From Cynocephalus volans (taxonomy: Eukaryota; Chordata; Mammalia; Dermoptera; Cynocephalidae), in NCBI RefSeq assembly GCF_027409185.1, contig NC_084469.1, forward strand, positions 101,371,835 through 101,435,834: a stretch of DNA of 64,000 nucleotides. Direction: 5' to 3'. The position numbers were made by a program, and so were the translations under genes. A model generated the notes under the pieces. The model did no database searches. It saw only the letters and a program-made list of their open reading frames with translations, and was not told the DNA's origin. Below are positions 35,441 to 46,400 of the stretch, in pieces (the stretch's first letter is position 1; each line of letters opens with the position of its first letter).

Positions 35441-35581
35441 CTGGCATCTTATTTTCTTTGAAATCTTCTCACTGATTTGTTTCTATGAATGTATCTGAGT
35501 TTCCACTTTTCTCCTTAGTCATCTCATCTTGCTGTGTTTCTTACTTATCTCTTTTGGAGTTCACACAGAAATACGTAATTG

Positions 35582-35587
35582 AATAAA
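35582..35587 (+). terminator. candidate polyadenylation signal (distal)
   Basis: An aataaa in the context taattgaataaaatt, matching the signal after the paralogous receptor. Here it lies about 2.1 kb after the stop because of the private insertion, so a nearer signal may be used instead. Confidence 0.3.
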
Positions 35588-36597
35588 ATTAATTGTATCC
35601 TGAAGTCTTAGAGGATTGATTGCATGCAGTCTTAGGGTGCTCATAAATGTTTTGTTAATTTTTCTTCAACAGGAACATTGTTCTATGGCAATGTACTTTA
35701 CTTTGAGAAGGAGATGCTGAGTGTAAGATGAGACAGGAGAAAAGGGAAGTCAGCAAGACTTGGGGCATCGCTTTCCCCATAAGCACAACAGAAAGTGGGG
35801 CCATTAGCCAGAACCATGTCTGTGAGTGTGGGCTGAAAAGAGTGGAGGTGTCAAAGGAGTGGGTATAGATCCTTCTGTTGTGGTTGCCATTGGAGGTTGA
35901 GGGGGTGGTTTTGTTTTCACCAAAACATTTGGTTAACAGCTCCTTGCCTGGCACTTATGGTATTTTCTCAGGTTGAATTTCATCTATTGACATTCACAGA
36001 AGAGCTGCAGAAATAAATCACTTGAGATCTTTCCTCATAGAGAGGGTTCTTGACCTCACCAGGGCATACTGACATTGAATCTCTGAAAGATGTGCAAGAC
36101 ATGAGAATTTTCAATAAGCACTTTCAGAGATTTGATGAACTGTGAAGTCTGAGATTCATGACCTTAATATTACAAGAAGATGGGAAAACATATTTAGGGT
36201 TAGGGGTGTAAAAGCCCTTTCCTTCATTTTACTTGTCAAATTATCATATATAAAGTAGTCCATAAAATCTATTTGTAGTTCTTGGAGAACAGTAACATAA
36301 TAAAATCACATATATCTATCCAGGGGTTTAAAATAATGTAATGTTGTCACCATAGAACCCACTGGAAGGATCTTCTGCTCACATCACTCTGTCCCTTTTC
36401 ATTGGCAAACACACTATCCTGAATCCTATACTTCTCACTTTCTTTTATGTACCTCTGTATTTTCTGAGTTTCTTCTCTCCTGTGAAATTGCCAATATGTG
36501 ATATTATTTATGGTATGAAAGTGGCAATAAGATTGAACATCATTGTCTTATCATTCATTCACACAAACTCATGAAATTTGCTATTCCCTTTGAAAGT

Positions 36598-36740
36598 TCA
36601 ATGGTATTCCATTGTATGTACATATGACATATTGTGTATACATTCATCCATTAATGGACACGGGATTCTTTCACCTCTTGAATATTGTGAATAGCGCGGC
36701 TATGAAGATGGGTGTAAAAATGTCTCTTAGAAACTTTGTT
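36598..36740 (-). mobile_element. old L1 fragment, antisense
   Basis: Short antisense L1 text: caatggtattccattgtatg, ttcatccattaatggacacg, tattgtgaatagcgcggct. Diverged and truncated on both sides. Confidence 0.65.
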
Positions 36741-36840
36741 ATATTTAAAGTACATAATTTTATACTCTTAATCTTTGAGGATGCAAAATACACTCATGTA
36801 TTACTCTTTTAAAGATTAATTTTAAAATTATTATTCAGTA

Positions 36841-37250
36841 GAGGCCCAAGAACTGCTGGGCCCACATGCCCTGAGTTGGCCATGCTGGAAGAGGCAGGGA
36901 CCACAGGACCCCTAGCCCAGGACAGTTCTCATTTCCCATAGAAGTCCAAGAGCCACTGGGCCCACAAGCCCAGAGTCAGCCACCCCAGAAGAGGCAGGAG
37001 CCGTGGGAACCACGGTCCAGGCCAGTCCCCACCACCCAGAGAGGTCTTAGAGCCACTGGGCCCACACACCCCAAGAGAGCCATGCTGGAACAGGCAGGCA
37101 CCACATGCCATGGGACCCCCAGCCCAGGCCAGTCCCTCCCACCCAGAGAGTCCTGAGAGCTCCCAGGCTCACATGCCCCAAGCCAGCTGTTCTGGAATAG
37201 GTAGTCACCATGAGACCCCCAGCCCAGTCCAGTCCCCACTGCCCAGAATT
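36841..37250 (+). repeat. L1 5' UTR tandem units, about 100 bp
   Basis: Four GC-rich units start at 36841, 36941, 37041 and 37148 (periods 100, 100, 107). Each has the form ga-g-ccaagagccactgggc, an acatgcccc block, gctggaacaggcaggcacca, then agcccaggccagtccccac. L1 5' UTRs carry the element's promoter, and repeated monomers are known from mouse L1. Confidence 0.8.
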
Positions 37251-37318
37251 GGCAGTTCCTTCAGGATGCAGACCAGACCTCAGGGTGGAACGACAGGACC
37301 ATGATACCCCCTGCCACA

Positions 37319-38270
37319 ATGACTAAACACCAAAGGAAAGATACCAGAAATATGAAAATCAAGAAAGTACTTCACCACCAAAGGAAGACAATAACTCTCA
37401 AGCTCTAGATCCTATAGAACAGGAAATCCTTGAAATGAATGACCAGGAATTTAGAGCAACAATTCTAAGGAAACTAAATGAGATTAAAAAAAAAAAAAAA
37501 ACTCAGATAGACAACACAATGAAATGAGAAAAAATATACAGGACATGAAAGAAGAAATGTACAAAGAAATCAAGGCCATGAAAAAGAATGTAGCAGAGCT
37601 TGTGGAGCTGAAAGATTCATTCAACAAAATAAAAAACACAACAGAGAGTCTAACCAGCAGTCTAGAACAAGCAGAAGAAAGCATTTCTGATGTTGAAGAT
37701 CAGCTGTTTGAATTAATACAGGCAGAACAAAAAAAAAAAGAAAGAAAAAATAATTTAAAAAATTGAAGAAAATGTAAAAGAGATAACAGACAACATTAAG
37801 CTCTCAAATATCCAAATCATGGGTATTCCAGAAGGCGGGGAAAAGGAAATGGCATTGAAAACATATTCGACTAAATAATAGCAGAAATCTTCCCAGGTAT
37901 CAGGAAAGTCACAGATCTTCAGATTCAGGAGGCCCAAAGATCCCCAAACATATTCAACCCAAAAAGGTCCTTGCCAGGACATGTTATAGTCAAACTGGCA
38001 AAACTCAAAGACAAAGAGAGAAGAAACATAAAAGCTGCAAGAGAGAAGTGACAAGTCACCTATAAGGGAGCCCCAATCAAACTAACATCAGACTTTTCAT
38101 CAGAAACCCTAAAAGCCAGAAAAGAATGGGATGATATATTCAAAATACTAAAGGACAAAAATTAATAGCCAAGAATACTTTACCCAGCAAGGCTATCCAT
38201 CCAAAATGAAGGACAAATAGTATACTTCTCCAACAAACAAAAACTGCAGGACTCAAGAAAGAACAAAACC
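37319..38270 (+). pseudogene. L1 ORF1 remnant
   Basis: Starts ATG-ACT-AAA-CAC (MTKHQRK...). The coiled-coil region 37524-37766 is still open (MRKNIQDMKEEMYKEIKAMK, ESISDVEDQLFELIQ). Farther on, NHGYSRRR-like frame-shifted RRM text and the C-terminal segment (SSETLKARKEWDDIFKI, KDKN then a stop) follow. Poly-A slippage at 37484-37499 and other frame breaks kill it. Confidence 0.75.
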
Positions 38271-40788
38271 CACCAGTAAAACAAAACAAAACAAAAAATG
38301 CAAAAAAAACAATAAAGAGAAAAAATAGTTTATCTACCACCACAAGAAACCAACAAACACAGAAGACAAACAGAAAAATCAGAAAGAAGGGAACAAAAAG
38401 ATACTTAAGACATCTAAACAAAAATCAATAAAACACTAAGAGTAAATCAACACCTTTCAATAATAATTATAAACATAAAAGAATCAAAAGACACAGACTG
38501 ACAGTCTGGATTAAAAAGAGGGACCTAACAATATGCTGCTTTTAAGAGACTCACCTCACCTGTGGAGACACACGTAGACTGTGGGTGGAAGGATGGAAAA
38601 ATATATACTGTGCAAATAGAAGTGAAAAATGAGCTGGAGTAGCTACTCTTATATAAGATAAAATAGACTTTAAACCAAAAACCATAAAAAGAGATACAGA
38701 AGGCCACTATATAATGATAAAAGGATCTACCCTTCAAGAAGACATAACAATCATAAATATATATGCGCCCCAAATTGGAGCACACAGATTTATAAAGCAA
38801 ACACTATTAGACCTAAAGAATGAGATAGACACTAATACCATAGTGGCAGGAGACCTGAACATCCCACTTTCAACATTGGACAAAGCATCTAGGCAAAAAA
38901 AAAAAATAGAGTAACGCAATATCTAAACAATACTTTAGACCAATAGGACTTGGCAGCTATCTATAGAACATTCCACCCAACAACCTCAGAATATTCATTC
39001 TTCTCATCAGCACATGGAACATTCTCCAGGATAGACCACAGGTTGGGTCAAAAATCAAGTCTCAATAAATTTTTTTTTAAATGGAATTATTATTCCATGT
39101 ATTTTTTCAGATCACAGTGGATTAAATTTAGAAATCAATAATAAATGAAACTCTGGAAACTATACAAACACATGTAAATTAAACAACATTCTACATAATG
39201 ACATACGTGTCCAAGAAGAATTAAACAGGAAATCAAAAAAATTCTTGAACCTAATGAAAATAATGTGGGATACTGCAAAAGCGGTATCAAGGGGGAATTT
39301 ATTGCACTAAATGCTTACTTCGGAAGAATGGAAAGATGGCCAGTAAACAACCTAACACTTCACCTTAAAGAACTAGAAAAACAAGAACAATCCAAACCCA
39401 AATTTAGTAGACAGAAAGAAATAATTAAGATCAGAGCAGAATTTAATGAAATAGAAACCAAAAAAAGATGCAAAAGATCAATGAATCAAAAAGTTCTTTT
39501 TTTGAAAAGATAAATAAAATTGAGCAACCTTTAGAAGACTAACTAAAAAAAGAAGAGAGAAGACCCAAATAACATAAATTAGAAATGAAAAAGGTGATAT
39601 TACTACTGATGCCTCAGAAATACAAGGAAACATTAGAGACTACTATAAACAAATATAAGCCAACAAATTTGAAAATCTGGAGGAAATGGATAAATTTCTG
39701 GATACATACAAACACTGAGCCAAGAAGATATAGAAAATTTGACAAAGGCACTAATTCTGGGGAAGAGACTGCCTCTTCAGAAAATGGTGCTGTTAGAACT
39801 GAATATTCATTTGTAGGAGAATGAAATTAGACCTGAACCTCTTGCCATATACCAAAGTCATCTCAAAATGGATTAAAGAATTAAATATACATCCTGAAAC
39901 AATAAAACTCCTTAAAGAAAACATAGGGGACACACTCCAGGAAGGAGGAGTGGGTACAGACTTCATGAACATGACCCCAAAAGCACAGGCAACTAAAGGA
40001 AAAATAAATGGGATTATATCAAACTAAAAAGCTTCTGCACAGCAAAAGAAACAATCAACAGAGTGAAAAGACAACCAACAGAGTGGGAGAAAATATTTGC
40101 AAAGTATACATCTGACAAAGGATTAATATCCAGAATATACAAGGAACACAAACAGCTTTACAGCAAAAAACCAAATATCCCAAATAAAAACTGGGCAATA
40201 GAGCTGAATAGGCATTTCTCCAAGGAAGATATACAAATGGCCAACTGACACATGAAAATATGCTCAACATCACTCAGCAGGAATTCTCATACACTGTTGG
40301 TGGGTCTGCAAAATGGTGCAGCCTTTCCAGAAAATTGTATGGAGGTTCCTCAAACAATTGCAGATAGATCTACCATATGACCCAGCTATGCCACTGCTGG
40401 GAATATACACAGAGGAATGGAAATCATCATGCCAAAGGGATACCTGTACTCCGATGTCTATTGCAGCACTATTTACAATAACCAAGATTTGGAACCAGCC
40501 CAAATGTCCATCATGTTATGAGTGCATAAGGCAACTGTGGTATATCTACACAATGGAAACCTGCTCTGCTATAAAAAAGAATGAAATACTACCATTTGCA
40601 ACAACATGGATAGATATAGAGAAAATTATATTAAGTGAAACAAGTCAGGCACAGAAAGAGAAATACCACATGTTCTCACTTATTTGTGGGAGCTAAAAAT
40701 AAATAAATAAATACACAAACAAATGGGGTAGATGGGGAAGAAGACACAACAGTCACAATTCCTTGAACTTGTTAAGACAAGAAAACAG

Positions 40789-43700
40789 GTTCCGGTCAAG
40801 ATGGCGGAATAAATGGTCCCCAGTATCACTCTCTCCCACAAATCAACCAATTTACAATGATAAAAATGTAACTTTAGCCAAGCTGGGGCCGCTGGACCTC
40901 AGGGGAAGAGGAGGAGAGACCTATGGAGTTCATGAAGGTGGGAGAAACTACAATGAGAGAAAGAAAAAGCTGCTCTGAGCATTTCAGGCTGTCGCTGCTT
41001 TAAGGCTCCAGCTGCTGAGCACATGGAGCAGCTGCAACTGTGCCCTTCAGATGGAGTTACTTGGAGGCGGAAGGGGAGAAGAGGGCCTTGGTGGCCCCCA
41101 GGACAACAAGGCCACCAATAGTGTTCCCGTGGGCCCACGCAGGAGTGAGGAGCCAGAACAACCAGAGAAAGGGGAGCCACTCAGAGGCTGGTGAGGCATT
41201 GCAAGGGATGGCACCCGGCCAGTCCCATGGGAAGTGTTTGCAGCATGGGCGGTGGATGAGATGGGAACACCAGGAGAACACTGGGAAACAGCAAGGACAG
41301 CTGACCTGCCCCCCAATCAGCACAGGACCACTCAGATGAGAATGGTCAGGAATGCAGAATTGCATGGGGTGCAGTTTGATGAAAAATCTCAGGCCTAGAT
41401 CAAATCTGATTCTACAGAACACAGATCCACCAGGTCTCTGGAGAGCCAGAAGTACCTATAAGATCAACCATTAAACCCTAAGCTGCACAAAAAGCCTTTC
41501 CTGGGGAAACAACAGCAAAGTAGCAATTTAAACAACCACACAGCTCAAGTACTGATTCCCACAGGAAGTTTCCCTGTGTTAGAAGCAAAGGACAAAAAAT
41601 TAGTTCTGGCCCAGGCACAGAACCAGAACCTTGGGGCCTGCCTGGGAACTGGAGGCTTGGATCTGGGGACCAGACCCCACTCCCACTTCCAGGCAAACTG
41701 CACCAGTGCCTCAGGGCCAGCCTGGGAACCTGAAGCATGGAGAAGGGGACCAGATGCCCCTCCCACAACCAGGCACACCATACCCACAACTCGAGGCCTG
41801 CCCAGGGACCCAAGGCATGGAGAAGGGGACCAGACCTCTCTCCCACAACCAGGCACACCATGCCCACAACTCGAGGCCTGCCCAGGGACCCAAGGCATGG
41901 AGAAGGGGACCAGACCTCTCTCCCACAACCAGTCACACCTAGCCAGCACCTTGGGTCCTGCCCACTGACTCGAGGTATGGAGCTGGGGATCAGACCCTCT
42001 TCCCACAACCAGGCACACCATGCCAGCAACTCAGAGCCCACCCAGGGACCCAAGGCATGGATAAGGGGACCGGACCTCTCTCCCACAACCAGTCACACCT
42101 AGCCAGCACCTTGGGTCCTGCCCACTGACTCGAGGTATGGAGCTGGGGATCAGACCCTCTTCCCACAACCAGGCACACCATGCCAGCAACTCAGAGCCCA
42201 CCCAGGGACCCAAGGCATGGATAAGGGGACCGGACCTCTCTCCCACACCCAGGCACACTGTGCCAGCACCTTGGGGCCTGCCCGGGATCTCGAAGCATGG
42301 AGAAAGGGACCAGACCTGTCTCCCACACCCAGGCACACCGTGCCAGCGCCTCAGGGCCCGCCCAGTGACCTGAGGCAAGGAGAAGGGTACCGGACCTCTC
42401 TCTCACAACCAGGCACACTGTGCCAGTGAGTTTGGGCCCACCTGGAGTCCCAGAGCATGGAGAAGGGGACCAGACCTCTCTACCACAACCAGGCACACCT
42501 AGCCAGTACCTTGGGTCCTGCCCAGGGACCTGAGGTATGGAGCCTGGGACCAGACCCTCATCCTACAACCAGGCACAACATGCCAGCACCTTGGGGCCTG
42601 CCCGGGGACCAAGGTCATGGAGAAGGGGTCAGGACCTCTCTCCCACAACCAGGCACACCAAGCCAGTGTCTCGAAGCCTGCCCAGGGACCAAGGGAATGG
42701 ATAAGGGGACCAGACCTCTCTCCCACAGCCAGGCACACCATGCCAGTGCCTCAGTTCCTTCCCGGGGACCCAAGGCATGGAGAAGGGGACCGGACCTCTC
42801 TCCCACAACCAGGCACACTGTGCCAGCGCCTTAGGGCCCACCCAGGGACCTAGGGTATGGAGTAGGGGACTGGACCATCCTCCCACAACCAGACACACCA
42901 TGTCAGTGCCTCAGGGCCCACCCGGGGCATGGAGACGGGGACTGGACCCTCCTCCCACAACCAGGCATGCCATGCCAGTGCCTCGGGGCCCACCCAGAGA
43001 CCGGGGGCATGGAGAAGGGGACCAGACCGCCTTCTCTCAACCAGGCACACCATGCAAGCACCTCAGGGCCTGCCCAGGGACCTGGGACATGGAGAAAAGG
43101 ACTGGATCCCCCTCCCCCAACCAGACACACCAAGCCAGCCCCTTGGGTCTCACTTCATGACCCGAGGCATAGAGAAAGGGACTGGACACACTTCCCACAA
43201 CCTGGCACATGGTACCAGCAACTTGAGTCTTGCCCAGGGACCAGAGACATGGAGAAGGGGACCAGACACACCCTGCAACCAGGCATACCACCAGTGCCAA
43301 GGAGCATACCAGAAACAGCACCTCCATGTAGGTGGCCCACTGCAGCCTCCACAATAACCATGGCTGCCGGGAAAGCAGCTAGACACCACAAGCACTACGC
43401 AAATCGTCCACCAACCACTGGAGTGCATTGACACAAGGAGAGTCACCAGCAGAGTCAAAGAAAAGAAGAGGATGTCTCTTTCCACAAAGCCCATTTCAGA
43501 GTGACAGAAGAAGCATCTGCTCTATGATAATATTGGGGGACCTGGTCATATCTCTCAGCATCAGACAGATCATCTAGGCAACAAGTTAACAGAATAACCA
43601 TGATTCTTTCAAAAGGAGAGAAGAAATCTAGGGTAATTAGAGGGGGGAGGGGGAGGGAATGGGGGAAAGAGAGAGATTGGACAAGGGGCATAAAGAATAA

Positions 43701-43805
43701 TTATGATTTGTAACAATACATATGCTACTAATATTGATTTGATCAACATATCTCAATGTTCAACCCCCAAAATATGTATAATCAATTTTGATTCAATAAA
43801 TAAAA
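40789..43805 (+). mobile_element. composite VNTR retroelement with L1-like ends
   Basis: About 3.0 kb, no retained ORF1 or ORF2. Order: (1) 40789-41600, starting gttccggtcaagatggcgga, which looks like an L1 5' UTR of a lineage other than the neighbouring L1s; (2) 41601-43290, about 21 units of 80 bp; (3) 43291-43530, unique 5' UTR-like sequence with cacaaagcccatttcagagt; (4) 43531-43590, a piece matching the endonuclease part of L1 ORF2 (cagacagatcatctaggcaa); (5) 43591-43805, an L1-type 3' UTR with a purine-rich block and an A-rich end. A truncated sister copy at 31254 shares the part 4/5 junction. No TSD was found around this copy. The layout resembles the non-autonomous SVA class of apes without being homologous to it. 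Confidence 0.75.
41601..43290 (+). repeat. 80-bp VNTR, about 21 units
   Basis: Units start with tcccacaaccaggcacacca or a variant at 41601, 41681, 41761 and then every 80 bp exactly to 42881; one unit is shortened to 72 bp (42881-42952), after which 80-bp spacing resumes at 42953, 43033, 43113 and 43193, with a last partial unit at 43271. Each unit also has cctgcccagggacc, caaggcatgg and agaaggggaccagacctctc. 41921-42080 and 42081-42240 are an essentially identical two-unit (160-bp) repeat, a sign of recent homogenisation. Few stop codons occur in any frame, which creates long spurious reading frames on both strands. Confidence 0.93.
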
Positions 43806-43842
43806 TAAATTTTCAAAAATAGCCAAAATAAAAGGTCACATT

Positions 43843-44180
43843 ATATGAAAAAAGAAAGATTAAAAATAATGACAGACTTATCGTTAGAAGTTACACAAGC
43901 CAGAAAACTATGGCATGACAAATTTAAGGTGCTGAAAGACAAAAATTCTATATCATTCAAAAAATACCCTTCAAAAGTAAAGATGAAATATAGAAATATA
44001 CAGACAAACACACGAACAAACAAAAAAAAAGACAAGCAAACAGATACGATGTTGATGGGTGGGAGGGGGGAGTGTGCAGGGGGAGGAAAATTCAGTAAAA
44101 GGACACTAAAATCAACTACATTGTATATTGATAAAGTAAAAGAAAATAAAATAAAGTGAAATAAATAAATAAATAATCAT
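43843..44180 (+). mobile_element. L1 fragment, ORF1 end joined to 3' UTR
   Basis: 43860-43985 is old ORF1 C-terminal text (gttacacaagccagaaaact, gtgctgaaagacaaaaattc). It passes directly into gacaagcaaacagatacgat and a young-type L1 3' UTR with an A-rich tail at 44140-44180. ORF2 is missing between the two. Confidence 0.6.
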
Positions 44181-44631
44181 AAAAATATTTGTAAAACACA
44201 GAGTATATATTTAGTGACAGAATAGGGCTTATGATTATAAAACCTGGAAAGATGTAATGTAAGAAAAGGTAAAGTTATTTCTAATTATTTTTAAAATATT
44301 ATAAGCATCAAAAACCTGTTATTTATTAACATAAATAAAAAGGCAAATGTTGAATTGGGAAAACCATGTTCAACCTATATGATAAAAAAATATTCAGCCT
44401 ATATGATAAAAATATTAATGTATTTGTTATAGAAAAGCTCTTTCAATCGCATATTCATAAAGAAATAAAAAGATGAAAAAATACACATATAACAAATGCA
44501 AAAATTATAATTCAATATTAATTATTACTTTAAAATTTCACCAAAATATCATTTTATCTGTGCAAGATTGCAGAGGCAATAGTATTACCGAGTGTTTGTT
44601 AGTATAAATTAAAATAAACTTTATTTTATAT
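44181..44631. other. AT-rich interval, nothing recognised
   Basis: Very AT-rich sequence between L1 fragments without a gene or a repeat I can name. Confidence 0.4.
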
Positions 44632-46400
44632 TCAAAGTGATATACAAATTCAATGCAATCCCCATCCAAATTTCAAAGACATTTTTCTCAGAAATGGAAA
44701 GAACTATCCAGACATTTATATGGAAAAATAAAAGACCACACGTAGCCAAAGCAATGCTGAGCAAAAAAATAAAGCTGGAGGCATAACACTACCTGACTTT
44801 AAGCTATACTACAAAGCTATAATAACCAAAACAATATGGTACTGGAATAAAAAAAGACACACTGATCAATGGAATAGAATAGAGAATCCAGAAATCAACC
44901 CACACACTTACTGCCAGCTGATCTTTGACAAAGGCACCAAGCCTATTCACTGGGGAAGGGACTGCCTCTTCAGCAAATGGTGCTGGGATAACTGGATATC
45001 CGTATGCAGGAGAATGAAACTAGACCCATACCTCTCACCATATACTAAAATCAACTCAAAACGGATTAAAGATTTAAATATACACCCTGAAACAATAAAA
45101 CTTCTTAAAGAAAACATAGGAGAAACACTTCAGGAAATAGGACTAGACACAGACTTCATGAACACGACCCCAAAAGCACAGGCAACCAAAGGAAAAATAA
45201 ACAAATGGGATTATATCAAACTAAAAAGCTTCTGCACAGCAAAAGAAACAATTAACAGAGTTAAAAGACAGCCAACAGAGTGGGAGAAAATATTTGCAAA
45301 ATATACATCTGACAAAGGATTAATATCCAGAATATATAAGGAACTCAAACAACTTTACAAGAAGAAAACAAGCAACCCAATTAAAAAATGGGCAAAAGAG
45401 CTAAATCGACATTTCTCTAAGGAAGATATCCAAATGGCCAACAGACATATGAAAAAATGCTCAACATCACTCAGCATCCGGGAAATGCCAATCAAAACCA
45501 CACTGAGATACCATCTAACCCCAGTTAGGATGGCTAAAATCCAAAAGACTATGAACGATAAATGCTGGCGAGGCTGCGGAGAAAAAGGAACTCTCATACA
45601 TTGTTGGTGGGACTGCAAAATGGTGCAGCCTCTATGGAAAATGGTATGGAGGTTCCTCAAACAATTGCAGATAGATCTACCATATGACCCAGCTATCCCA
45701 CTGCTGGGAATATACCCAGAGGAATGGAAATCATCAAGTCGAAGGTATACCTGTTCCCCAATATTCATTGCAGCACTCTTTACAATAGCCAAGAGTTGGA
45801 ACCAGCCCAAATGTCCATCATCGGATGAGTGGATACAGAAAATGTGGTACATCTACACAATGGAATACTACTCAGCTATAAAAAAGAATGAAATGGGCCG
45901 AGCCCCTGGCGCACTCGGGAGAGTGCGGCGCTGGGAGCGCAGCGACGCTCCTGCCGCGGGTTCGGATCCTATATAGGAATGGCCGGTGCGCTTACTAGCT
46001 GAGTGCCGGTCACGAAAAAAGACAAAAAAAAAAAAAAAAAAAAAAAAGAATGAAATACTGCCATTTGCAACAACATGGATGGACCTTTAGAGAATTATAT
46101 TAAGTGAAACGAGTCAGACACAGAAAGAGAAATACCACATGTCCTCACTTATTGGTGGGAGCTAAAAATTAATATATAAATTCACACACACACGCACACA
46201 AAAAAAACCCGGGGGGGGGGGGAAGAAGATATAACAACCACAATTACTTGAAGTTGATACGACAAGCAAACAGAAAGGACATTGTTGGGGGGGAGGAAGG
46301 AGAGGGAGGAGGGAGGGAGGTTTTGGTAAGGGGCAACAATAGTCAACCACAAAGTATATCAGCAAAATAAAATTTAAAAATAAATAAATTAATTAATAAA
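44632..46400 (+). mobile_element. young L1 3' part (5'-truncated), split by a SINE
   Basis: Starts within ORF2 at gtgatatacaaattcaatgc. From 45014 the C-terminal frame is open up to the SINE at 45895 (about 294 codons), including [19 protein letters not shown], the zinc-knuckle-like [18 protein letters not shown] and [14 protein letters not shown]. After the SINE the 3' UTR has a G-run (46209-46222), a purine block and an A-rich tail. It is the best preserved L1 in the window. Confidence 0.9.
45895..46041 (+). mobile_element. tRNA-Ile-like SINE inside L1 ORF2 (recent)
   Basis: gggccgagcccctggcgcac, ggttcggatcctatatagga, gtgcgcttactagctgagtg, then a tail of about 25 A. A perfect 15-bp TSD, aaaaaagaatgaaat, lies at 45880-45894 and 46042-46056. 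The first unit has an odd anticodon region (gctgggagcgcagcgacgct) and the second is shortened. Intact CpGs and the pure A-tail mark it as young. Confidence 0.92.

Larger units (their letters stand above)
29862..36560 (+). repeat. olfactory receptor duplicon, copy C
   Basis: Block with the second intact receptor, matching copy A (see 17430). Private features here are the palindromic element at 30385, the truncated composite retroelement at 31254-31516, the TTTA array at 31861-31997, the SINE at 33614-33751 and about 1.7 kb at 33755-35430 without a counterpart in copy A. Confidence 0.8.
36841..40788 (+). mobile_element. L1 with tandem 5' UTR and deleted reverse transcriptase
   Basis: Plus-strand L1 with 5' UTR tandem units (36841-37250), an ORF1 remnant from an ATG at 37319 to about 38270, an ORF2 start (about 38440), endonuclease part and linker. 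At about 39740 the sequence jumps from the segment before the reverse transcriptase (equivalent to 7129 of the first L1) to the C-terminal region (equivalent to 8531), so about 1.4 kb with the catalytic core is absent. A second deletion of about 110 bp lies near 40280. The 3' UTR is cut short at 40788 by the start of the composite element. Confidence 0.85.

Noticed and set aside
37047-37319. Glycine- and tryptophan-rich frames near 37 kb.
   Set aside because: They are antisense readings of the L1 5' UTR tandem units.
41601-43290. Regular repeat spacing that could suggest a CRISPR array.
   Set aside because: Units are contiguous 80-bp tandem copies without distinct spacers, in a mammalian retroelement.
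41478-43431. Many long overlapping reading frames on both strands, up to about 200 codons.
   Set aside because: They are the 80-bp tandem array read in different frames. The unit length is not a multiple of three and the unit has few stops, so such frames are expected without coding.
45014-45976. A 320-codon open frame.
   Set aside because: It is the ORF2 C-terminus of a truncated L1 continued into an inserted SINE, not a host gene.
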